Shown here one piece after another: positions 44,629 through 54,586 of a stretch of DNA of 64,000 nucleotides. Location of the stretch: contig WHVD01000003.1 in the NCBI GenBank assembly GCA_015178975.1, positions 1,116,001 through 1,180,000 on the forward strand. Direction: 5' to 3'. The translations under genes were made by a program, and so were the position numbers. Source of the DNA: Hysterangium stoloniferum. Its lineage: Eukaryota > Basidiomycota > Agaricomycetes > Hysterangiales > Hysterangiaceae. Below the pieces are notes generated by a model. That model was not told where the DNA came from. It did no database searches and was given only the letters and a program-made list of their open reading frames with translations. Within the stretch, counting starts at the first letter, position 1. Each line of letters starts with the position of its first letter.

Positions 44629-45352
44629 TGTTACAACCGTGTCGCAACCCTATCGGTCCTGAGGTTATCGCCACTTATCAACATTTTCAAGTCACCACTT
44701 CGGAAACCATCAGCCCCTGAAGCTGACGCATGCTTTCGTGATGATCAAACTCCATTTACGCCCATGTCAAAATACTCATATTGTCTGGTTAAACTTTTAA
44801 TACGTCCCTTTCATTATGTTGATCCGTTCTATCCTATGTTTCACATATGTCTATCTATATTTGTAGTCCTTGAACTATTTCCTTTTATCGTAATTCCGCT
44901 CTCGGTTATCATCGGCCTCCGAACTAATCATAAACTTCCCATTCCTAGTCAAGCTTATTGTTAATACCATTTTCCACCCTTCTCCCTGTTAGTATTTTCT
45001 AGACGCCTGTTACTTGTATATGAACCCGCTGTAGTTGTAGTTACTAGGCAATCAGAATATCGACTTAGAATACCCTCATACGTCTGTAACAGTCTTATAC
45101 TAAGAATCCCCCCATCCGCCTTCGTGTGCGCTCGCCCACTCCCAGCCCCGACCCCTTGGCCGGATGCTCGACTTGTCCTTCGGTCCCGATCGGTATCTCG
45201 CTGAAAGGAACTCTTTAGGATTAGTCTTCGCCCATCCGAAATCTAAGGACACCCTACGGATATTTGTGAGGGTGCAGCACATAAGCTGAAGCCAAGTCCT
45301 TCCAATCGGTCCCTGTCAGCCACCGACATTAGTCAGTTTTCAGTTCTTAACA
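44629..45352 (+). repeat. Chromovirus 5' LTR
   Basis: 724 bp, ends TGTTACAACC and CTTAACA. Compared by eye with the 3' LTR it has roughly 35 differences, only about two of them transversions; many are C/T or G/A changes at CpG. Contains a TATA box and the site complementary to the primer-binding site. Confidence 0.93.
45017..45022 (+). promoter_or_regulatory. LTR TATA box
   Basis: TATATG sits about 33 nt upstream of AATCAGAATAT (45,050-45,060), the predicted 5' end of the element RNA. Both are conserved in the 3' LTR. Confidence 0.55.
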
Positions 45353-45354
45353 GT

Positions 45355-45365
45355 ATATTCTGATT
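45355..45365 (+). other. Self-complementary primer-binding site
   Basis: ATATTCTGATT, starting 2 nt after the 5' LTR, is the exact reverse complement of AATCAGAATAT at 45,050-45,060, just downstream of the LTR TATA box. In Tf1/sushi-type elements an 11-nt match between the RNA 5' end and the primer-binding site allows self-priming instead of tRNA priming. No tRNA 3' end match is apparent. Confidence 0.7.
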
Positions 45366-46730
45366 TCACACTTGCATTTTCCGTCTAATCATGCCTCCGA
45401 GAAAAAATGCCAAGCCAAGCGGCGAAGCAGAATCTTCCACTCTCAAGTCTCCTTTCCTGTATACAGCCTGAGCTACTCAGAGAACCCCGTTACCAGAAAC
45501 TTCCGAAGAATCTCGCTTTGTGGAGATTACTGGCAATGCTGAAGAAGTAACTGAAGCAACCAAACCCGAAGCAACTGAAGAGATTAACAATCAACCAGTT
45601 CCGGAACACGAACCCGAGGATGGCGACCAACCTCAGGATAGTGGTTCCAAGAAGTCTGTGAAAAAGAAACCGGCTCTCGACCCTGAAGAGACATGGGAAT
45701 TGTTCTCAGGTACTCTAGGATCCTTTAATGAATTCCTTAAAAGTAATATCAAGGAAAAGGAACCTGGAGTCAACAAACCTGAACCATTCACTGGCTCAAA
45801 CCCGAAGAAATTGCTGACATTTCTTATGCAATGTTGATTCAACTTTCGGGACCGCCTGGCTGCATTCGCAACGGATGACCGAAAGGTAAATTTCGCACTC
45901 TCATACCTTAAGGATTCCGCAGCAGCCTGGTTTGAACCCACATTCTCTGGCCTCACCTCCGAAGACCCCAATTGGCTTCATGATTGGGATGCCTTTGTTG
46001 AGGAACTCAAACCCAACTTCAGTCCCTACAACCAAACCAGCACTGGAGGCACCCCAAGATTTTTGGATTTGCAAAACCTTCAGAAAATCTTGCTATTTGG
46101 CCAAATTTGCTAAGCATTCTTTGAACTGGAAAAACTGTTTGAAAATCTTGGGTTTTAGTAGGTTTTTCTGAGGACAAAAATTGTATCTGAAAACCCTAAA
46201 AATGGTGATCAGGAAATTCTAAGGAAACATTGTTGGAAATAGCCTATTTTCTGTGGATTTTCTAAATAGGAAAATTCTTAAAAAACCCTGGGTTTTGTTA
46301 GGGATTTTCCACCCAACAGAATTCTATGAAAAATGTAATAATTTGCCTAGAGAAATCAATTGAAAACCACATATTTCTACTCAATTTTTCTGCTCAGGGA
46401 ATTGGGTGAAAACTGTAATTTTTTGCCAGGAAAATCTTGTGCCAAGACAAAGTTTTGTTAATGTTTTGTCAAGGGGAAAACCATAATAAAATTGACAATT
46501 TAATTATATGGGAAATCTTTGAATAATTATAGATTTCAATAAGATTTTCCTTGACCACAAACACTATAGAAATTCAAAAAATGTGTTGGTGAAATCTTGA
46601 AGAAATGAACAATTTCACATGAGTTTCTTAAAGGTTTTTCAAGATGAGAAACCTTGAACTGATTTTTCCTGATTGAGCATGATTCACAATTGTTTGGAAT
46701 GGTACAGTGGGATTCACAAATATTTAAGAG

Positions 46731-47796
46731 GATTGTTTTAGATTCAGGTAGATTCTTTTAGATTCAGATAGATTCTTTTAGATTCAGATAGATTCTTTTA
46801 GATTCAGATAGATTCTTTGAGATTCAGATAGATTCTTTTAGATTCACATAGATTCACATAGATTCAGATAGATTCACATAGATTCAGATAGATTCACATA
46901 GATTCAGATAGATTCTTTTAGATTCTTTTAGATTCACATAGATTCAGATAGATTCTTTTAGATTCTTTTAGATTCACATAGATTCACATAGATTCATTTA
47001 GATTCAGATAGATTCAGATAGATTCAGATAGATTCAGATAGATTCAGATAGATTCAGATAGATTCAGATAGATTCAGATAGATTCAGATAGATTCAGATA
47101 GATTCAGATAGATTCAGATAGATTCAGATAGATTCAGATAGATTCAGATAGATTCAGATAGATTCAGATAGATTCAGATAGATTCAGATAGATTCAGATA
47201 GATTCAGATAGATTCAGATAGATTCAGATAGATTCTTTTAGATTCACATAGATTCAGATAAATTCTTTTAGATTCAGATAGATTCTGTTAGATTCAGATA
47301 GATTCAGATAGATTCAGATAGACTCTTTTAGATTCACATAGATTCAGATAGATTCTTTTAGATTCTTTTAGATTCTTTTAGATTCTTTTAGATTCTTTTA
47401 GATACTTTTAGATACTTTTAGATTCTTTTAGATTCTTTTAGATTCTTTTAGATTCTTTTAGATTCTTTTAGATTCTTTTAGATTCTTTTAGATACTTTTA
47501 GATTCTTTTAGATTCTTTTAGATTCTTTTAGATTCTTTTAGATTCTTTTAGATTCTTTTAGATTCTTTTAGATTCTTTTAGATTCACATAGATTCAGATA
47601 GATTCTTTTAGATTTACATAGATTCAGATAGATTCTTTTAGATTCACATAGATTCAGATAGATTCTTTTAGATTCAGATAGATTCTTTTAGATTCAGATA
47701 GATTCTTTTAGATTCAGATAGATTCTTTTAGATTCAGATAGATTCTTTTAGATTCAGATAGATTCTTTTAGATTCAGATAGATTCTTTTAGATTCA
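46731..47796 (+). repeat. 10-bp repeat array, left arm
   Basis: About 106 units of GATTC followed by AGATA, TTTTA or ACATA, in near-perfect 10-bp register. Includes homogeneous blocks of GATTCAGATA (about 46,990-47,230) and GATTCTTTTA (about 47,350-47,580). Confidence 0.97.
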
Positions 47797-47817
47797 CCCT
47801 AAACCATAAAAAAATCT

Positions 47818-49470
47818 CAGAGAATCTATATATCTGAATCTATGTGAATCTAAAAGGATCTGTGTGAATCTATCTGAATCTATCTAAATCTATCTGAATC
47901 TATTGGAATCTAAAAGAATGTATGTGAATCTAAAAGAATCTATCTGAATCTATGTGAATCTCAAAGAATCTATCTGAATCTATGTAAATCTAAAAGAATC
48001 TATCTGAATCTATGTGAATCTAAAAGAATCTATGTGAATCTAAAAGAGTCTATGTGAATCTAAGAGAATCTATCTGAATCTATCTGAATCTATGTGAATC
48101 TAAAAGAATCTAAAAGAATCTATCTGAACCTATGTGAATCTAAAAGAGTCTATGTGAATCTAAGAGAAACTATCTGAATCTATTTGAATCTATTTGAATC
48201 TATTTGAATCTATCTGAATCTATCTGAATCTATCTGAATCTAAAAGAATCTAAAAGAATCTATCTAAATCTATGTGAATCTAAAAGAATCTATCTGAATC
48301 TATGTGAATCTAAAAGAATCTATGTGAATCTAAAAGAGTCTACATGAATCTATCTGAATCTATCTGAATCTATGTGAATCTAAAAGAATCTAAAAGAATC
48401 TATCTGAATCTATGTGAATCTAAAAGAGTCTATGTGAATCTAAGAGAAACTATCTGAATCTATTTGAATCTATTTGAATCTATTTGAATCTATCTGAATC
48501 TATGTGAATCTATGTGAATCTATGTGAATCTATGTGAATCTATGTGAATCTATGTGAATCTATGTGAATCTATGTGAATCTATGTGAATCTATGTGAATC
48601 TATGTGAATCTAAAAGAATCTATCTGAATCTAAAAGAATCTATCTGAATCTAAAAGAATCTATCTGAATCTATGTGAATCTATCTGAATCTAAAAGAATC
48701 TATGTGAATCTACAAGAATCTACGTGAATCTAAAAGAGTCTATGTGAATCTAAGAGAATCTATCTGAATCTCAAAGAAGCTATCTGAATCTAAAAGAATC
48801 TATTTGAATCTCAAAGAATCTATCTGAATCTAAAAGAATCTATCTAAATCTATGTGAATCTAAAAGAATCTAAAAGAATCTATCTGAATCTATGTAAATC
48901 TAAAAGAATCAATCTGAATCTATGTGAATCCAAAAGAATCTAAAAGAATCTATCTGAATCTATCTGAATCTATCTGAATCTATCTGAATCTATCTGAATC
49001 TATCTGAATCTCTCTGAATCTATCTGAATCTATCTGAATCTAAATGAATCTATGTGAATCTATGTGAATCTATCTGAATCTATGTGAATCTAAAAGAATC
49101 TAAAAGAATCTATCTGAATCTATGTAAATCTAAAAGAATCAATCTGAATCTATGTGAATCCAAAAGAATCTAAAAGAATCTATCTGAATCTATCTGAATC
49201 TATCTGAATCTATCTGAATCTATCTGAATCTCTCTGAATCTATCTGAAGCTATCTGAATCTAAATGAATCTATGTGAATCTATGTGAATCTAAAAGAATC
49301 TAAAAGAATCTATCTGAATCTATGTGAATCTAAAAGAATCTAAAATAATCTATCTGAATCTATATGAATCTATGTGAATCTATGTGAATCTATGTGAATC
49401 TAAAAGAATCTATCTGAATCTCAAAGAATCTATTTGAATCTATTTGAATCTACCTGAATCTAAAACAATC
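47818..49470 (-). repeat. 10-bp repeat array, right arm
   Basis: About 165 units of the reverse-complement forms TATCTGAATC, TAAAAGAATC and TATGTGAATC. The array is longer than the left arm and shows higher-order duplications (for example the segments at about 48,870-49,030 and 49,090-49,260 are near copies), so it has expanded by unequal exchange or slippage. Confidence 0.97.
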
Positions 49471-50803
49471 CTCTTAAATATTTGTGAATCCCACTGTACC
49501 ATTCCAAACAATTGTGAATCATGCTCAATCAGGAAAAATCAGTTCAAGGTTTCTCATCTTGAAAAACCTTTAAGAAACTCATGTGAAATTGTTAATTTCT
49601 TCAAGATTTCACCAACACATTTTTTGAATTTCCATAGTGTTTATGGCCAAGGAAAATCTTATTGAAATCTATAATTATTCAATGATTTCCCATATAATTA
49701 AATTGTCAATTTCATTATGGTTTTCCCCTTGACAAAACATTAACAAAACTTTGTCTTGGCACAAGATTTTCCTCGCAAAAAACTACAGTTTTCACCCAAT
49801 TCCCTGAGCAAAAAAATTGAGTAGAAATATGTGGTTTTCAATTGATTTCTCTAGGCAAATTATTACAGTTTTAATAGAATTCTGTTGGGTGGAAAAACCC
49901 TAACAAAACCCAGGGTTTTTTAAGAATTTTCCTATTTAGAAAATCCACAGAAAATAGGCTATTTCCAACAATGTTTCCTTAGAATGTCCTGATCAACATT
50001 TTTAGGGTTTTCAGATACAATTTTTGTCCTCAGAACAACCTACTAAAACCCAAGATTTTTGAACAGTTTTTCCAGTTCAAAGAATGCTTAGCAAATTTGG
50101 CCAAATAGCAAGATTTTCTGAAGGTTTTGCAACTCCAAAAATCTTGGGGTGCCTCCAGTGCAGTGATGCCGAAACTGTGCTTTCTAATCTCAAAATGAAA
50201 GACACCCAGCGCATCACCGATTACATCGTCCAGTTCAACAACCTCGCCGCATGTTGTGACTGGAATGATTCAGCCCTCCGTTACCAGTTTTACTCCGGCC
50301 TTCCATCTTGCCTCAAAGACGAAGTTTCCAAAGGAGAGACCGGCAAGCCGAAGACCCTCCCTCTCATGCATCTGAAAGCCCAAAACGCAGACGCCCGATA
50401 CTGGGAACGACGCTCAGAAATTAGTTGCAAGAACCCCTCGGACAAGAAATCGTCGGACAATAAGAACACCAACAAGTCTGGTAATCAAAACACCAACAAC
50501 AGTGGCAACTCGACCTCCGACAAGAAGTCCGAAAACAAAGGGTCTAACGACAAAAAAGGCAAGGGAAAACAGTCAAATAAGTCTCAAGACAAAGACAAAC
50601 CCGACTTAACTGGCAAACTCGGCTCCGATGGCAAGCTCCTACCACAGGAAAAGCAATGCCAAATGGACAACAACCTTTGTTTGTTGTGTGCAGATCCCGG
50701 ACACTGAGTCGCTGCATGCCCAAAAGCCACAAAAGCCCGATCGGCCAATACGGCCACGACCTCACAACTGGCCAAGCCGGCTGCCGAGTTGAAAAAAGAT
50801 TAA

Positions 50804-53800
50804 GCAACTCTCTGGATTCTGTGCAGTTGGAGAGTTGCGTTGAATCTCCTTGCACACCAGAAAATTGTCACCTTAACGCATCCACCTTGTATGATCCTAA
50901 TTCCTTGTTCATAAATCTTACTTCGGAACCTCTCGGGAATCTCACTTTTTGAGCCCTCATAGATTCAGGTTCAACCCATTGTTTTATAGATACAAGTTTT
51001 TCCTGAAAAAATCAGTTAAAAACCTATGCAATAGACCCGATTCCGCTCCAACTTTTTGATGGTACCTCAAACTCCATAATCTCGCAAGCCTGCGAACTCT
51101 GACTTCAGTTCTCGTGTGGAACCTTTCAGACAGTTACGCTTTTTGTAACACAGTTGGACCCGAGTTGCTCCGTGGTTCTAGGACATAACTGGCTCACCCA
51201 CTACAATCCGTTGATTGATTGGGTATTGGGCAGTATCCATTTCCGAACCCCATCGGCACCCGATACGACTGGTCCATTTCCGCCTGTTTCAGCAAATATG
51301 GCCTCTACAGCACCTCCGGCCCCCGTGGCAAATCCAAGCTCTCCGCTGCCCATCTCTCTAATAAACGCCGCAGCTTTTATGAGAGCCATCAAGTTGGATG
51401 GCTCCCGAGCATTTACAGTCAATCTTAAAGTTGACGAAGTCACCGGTTACTTTGCATCCCCGGTGGCCGAACTGATCGCAGATTTGGAAGGTGTTCCCGA
51501 AAAATACCATGAATTTGCAGATGTCTTCAGTAAACAAAAAGCCAATTGACTCACCTCTCACAGGCCTTACAATTTGAAAATTGATATTGAAGATGGTTCA
51601 CATCCGCCCCTAGGCCCAGTTTATCCTCTCTCGCAGTCCGAATTATTGGCTATCCGAGATTTCTTGGACGAACATTTGGCTATAGGTTTTATCCGACCCT
51701 CAAAGTCTCCTTATGGAGCCCCTGTCCTATTTGTTCGGAAAAAAGATGGTTCCCTTCGGCTTTGTGTTGACTTTCGAGGACTAAATGCGATCACTCGAAA
51801 AGACAAGTACCCATTACCACTAATCTCCGATTTACTCGATGCCCCTCAGAAGGCCTGAATTTATACAAAGATAGATCTCAAGCATGCCTATCATTTGGTT
51901 CAGATCGCCAAAGGCGACGAATGGAAAACGGCTTTTCGCACTCGCTATGGCTCCTTTGAATGGTTAGTGATACCTTTCGGCCTCACCAACGCTCTGTCGG
52001 TCTTTCAACGTTTTATCAACGACGTCTTTTGCGACCTCCTTGACATCTTTGTCATTGTGTACTTAGACAACATCCTCATATTCTCCGAAGATCCTACACT
52101 TCATCACGAACACGTTCATGAAGTTCTCCGAAGACTCTGAAAACATGGTCTTTTTGTGAATGGTAAAAAATGTTCTTTTGATGTCGACACAGTTGAATAT
52201 TTAGGTTTTATGATGGGACCTGACGGTCTCCGCATGGATGACTCTAAAATTCAAGTCATTCAAGATTGGCCAGAACCCCGAAAGGTTAAGGATATTCAAT
52301 CCTTTTTAGGCTTCGCCAATTTTTATCGTCGTTTCATTCACAACTACTCAAAAATTACCGTTCTGCTCACTCGTCTTACTTGCAAAGACACCCCGTGGAT
52401 TTTCTCCGAAGAATGCTGATCGGCATTCCAGGAATTGAAAAGTGCATTCACATCTGCCCCTATTTTGTCACACTGGAAGCCCAACGTTCAACTCATTGTG
52501 GAAACTGATGCCTCAGACTATGTGCTTGCTGCGATATTGTCCATTCTGGACACTGATGGTGAAGTACACCCAGTAGCTTTTCTGTCTCGCACGTTTTCAG
52601 CGCCCGAACTCAACTATGATGTTCACGATAAGGAACTACTCGCAATATTTGAAGCTTTCAAGACATGGCGACATTATTTGGAAGGCTCGGCCCACCCGGT
52701 AGATGTTATTACAGACCACAAAATTTAGTTTACTTTTCAACCACAAAACTTCTCACCCGTCGACAAGCTCGATGGTCCAAATACCTCTCCGCTTTCAACA
52801 TGGTAATTCGCTTCTGTCCCGGCCACCTTGGTGGAAAACCCAACGCTATGACTAGATGATGGGACGTCTATCCTAAAGAGGGGAGTAGCGACTACGCCAC
52901 AGTTAATCTGCATAATTTCAAGCATATGTTTTCATCGGAACAACTGTCTGCGTCTATCCGAGCCACTTACCTCATTCATCCAGTCTTGTGAAGTGTTATC
53001 CTTATGGATACCGAAAAGTTACATCAAGACATACTATCGGCAATTCCATTAGACCCAGTCACCAAAGCACACCTCGATAACCCGTTTGACCCCGATCAAC
53101 CCCGATGGTCATTAGACCCACAAGGTTTCATTAGATTTGACAATCACATTTATGTACCGGATTCTGACACCCTTCGGCTGCGAATCCTACAACATAAGCA
53201 CGACCACCCAATCTCGGGACATTTCGGCCTCAATAAGACCCTCTCACTCATTAGAAGAGAATATACATGGCCCGGCATCCGAGATTTTGTTAAGCACTAT
53301 TGTAAATCTTGTACTACATGTTTACGCTCTAAATCACAGTGACACAAACCATATGGCCTACTCAAACAATTACCGATACCAGAAAAACCTTGGAACTCGA
53401 TTTCTATGGATTTCATCGAGCACCTACTGGCATCCGAAGGTCACACAGCAATCCTAGTTGTTGTGGATCGGCTCACAAAACAAAGTATTTTCATTCCAAC
53501 ATATGACACAATAACATCTGTACAGTTAGCTGAATTATTTGTCACCCATGTATTTTCCAAGCATGGCGTTCCATCACATGTCACATCTGATCGTGGATCC
53601 GAGTTTGTCTCTCACTTTTTTAGGTCACTCAGGAAAGCACTAGACATGAAGCTACATTTCACTTCGGGCTATCACCTGGAAGGCGATGGCCAAACTGAAC
53701 ACATGAATCAAACCTTGGAACAATACATCCATGTCTATTGCAACTATCAACAAGACAATTGGAAATCACTACTACCGCTAGCTGAATTCGCATATAACAA

Positions 53801-54488
53801 CACTCCTAATGCCACTACTGGCATTTTGCCTTTCTTCGCAAATAAAGGCTACAACCCCAACATCGCAATCCACCCGGAATGCGATCTTGCATCCACCCGT
53901 GCTCAAGACTTTGTTATAAACCTTGACGAGCTACATCAAGAACTTCGTAAAACTATCGCAATGGCTCAAGAACGATACCAATGGTCTGCAGATAAGAACC
54001 GACTTCTGCCTCCTGACTTCAAGATTGGAGACCGAGTTTTCATTAAAGCCGAGTTTTTCTGAACTACTAGACCTTCTAAGAAGCTCTCTGAAAAATATTT
54101 AGGTCCTTTTGAAGTTATAGCACAAGCCGGCACACTTTCATGGATGCTTCAGCTCCCCGACAACATGCGTGCAGTGCACCCAGTATTTCATGTATCTATG
54201 TTAGAACCTTGTGTTGCTAACAGTATACCGGATCACATACAACCACCACCTCCACCCATGATTATTGATGGGGAACCCGAATTCGAGATATCAGAGATCC
54301 TAGACTCAAAAATCGACAATCACCGACACTCATGCAAATTACTTTATTTGGTTAAATGGGCTGGCTATGAAGGTACAGATGAAGAAACTTCATGGATCCT
54401 AGCTACAGAGCTCGGTAATGCCTCGGAAATCATTTTAGGGTTTCACCAAGCTTATCCGAACAAACCCGGTCCTCTCAATTCTTTATAA
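50804..54488 (+). pseudogene. pol: Chromovirus pol (protease, RT, RNase H, integrase, chromodomain)
   Basis: Reads in the -1 frame relative to gag. Protease motif ALIDSGSTHCFID (about 50,953). [36 protein letters not shown], and the active site altered to YLDN (52,060-52,071). RNase H: ETDASDYVLAA. Integrase: HHCC zinc finger (HPISGHFGLNKT to CKSCTTC), catalytic MDFIE, TSDRGSEF and GQTEHMNQTLEQY; then KKLSEKYLGPFEVI. A C-terminal chromodomain (EFEISEILDSKI, LLYLVKWAGYEGTDEETSW) makes it a chromovirus. Eleven in-frame TGA codons plus a 1-nt deletion near 52,724 inactivate it. Confidence 0.92.
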
Positions 54489-54586
54489 GCCTATCACGTG
54501 GTATCCGACCTTTTCCCAACTATGCCTTATGTTATCATGCTATGATTTGTTTGTTTTAAAAAAGAAAACCGATATATTTCTAGTAT

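Larger units (their letters stand above)
46041..50160. mobile_element. 4.1 kb CACTA-like fold-back element inserted in gag
   Basis: Ends are perfect inverted repeats starting CACTGGAGGCACCCCAAG, flanked by a 3-bp duplication CAG (46,038-46,040 and 50,161-50,163). About 700 bp of unique sequence at each end are nearly perfect inverted copies. Inside them lie arrays of 10-bp repeats, GATTC-AGATA/TTTTA/ACATA in the left arm and the reverse complements in the right arm, meeting at a short centre near 47,797-47,817. No open frame for a transposase exists. CACTG ends, 3-bp duplication and repetitive subterminal regions fit a non-autonomous CACTA (EnSpm) element. Confidence 0.85.
45391..50803 (+). 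pseudogene. gag: Chromovirus gag, interrupted
   Basis: Starts MPPRKNAKPSGEAESS. The capsid region reads KPEPFTGSNPKKLLTFLMQC, then FNFRDRLAAFATDDRKVNFA, LKDSAAAWFEP, and, beyond the inserted fold-back element, SDAETVLSNLKMKDTQRIT, YIVQFNNLAACCDW and LRYQFYSGLPSCLKDEV. A Lys/Asn/Ser-rich linker leads to a CCHC zinc knuckle (C-LL-C-ADPG-H-xVAA-C). The reading frame continues exactly across the insertion when it and one copy of its CAG duplication are ignored. Three in-frame TGA codons (45,469; 45,835; 50,705) replace probable Arg codons. It ends KKD with TAA. Confidence 0.88.

Noticed and set aside
43051-44964. Long plus-strand open frames rich in Phe, Ser and Leu
   Set aside because: They are shadows of the minus-strand LINE coding sequence (Lys/Glu/Asn-rich) and of the chromovirus LTR.
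46731-49470. Regular short repeats that could be taken for a CRISPR array or a centromeric/telomeric satellite
   Set aside because: There are no unique spacers, the unit is 10 bp, the arms are inverted, and the array lies within exact CACTGG ends and a 3-bp duplication in a retrotransposon gene of a eukaryote.
45391-54488. TGA read as a sense codon (recoding) in the chromovirus
   Set aside because: Host genes in the window use TGA as a normal terminator (for example in the Tti2-like, Pex14-like and IQGAP genes), and many intact CGA codons remain in the element, so CpG decay is simpler.
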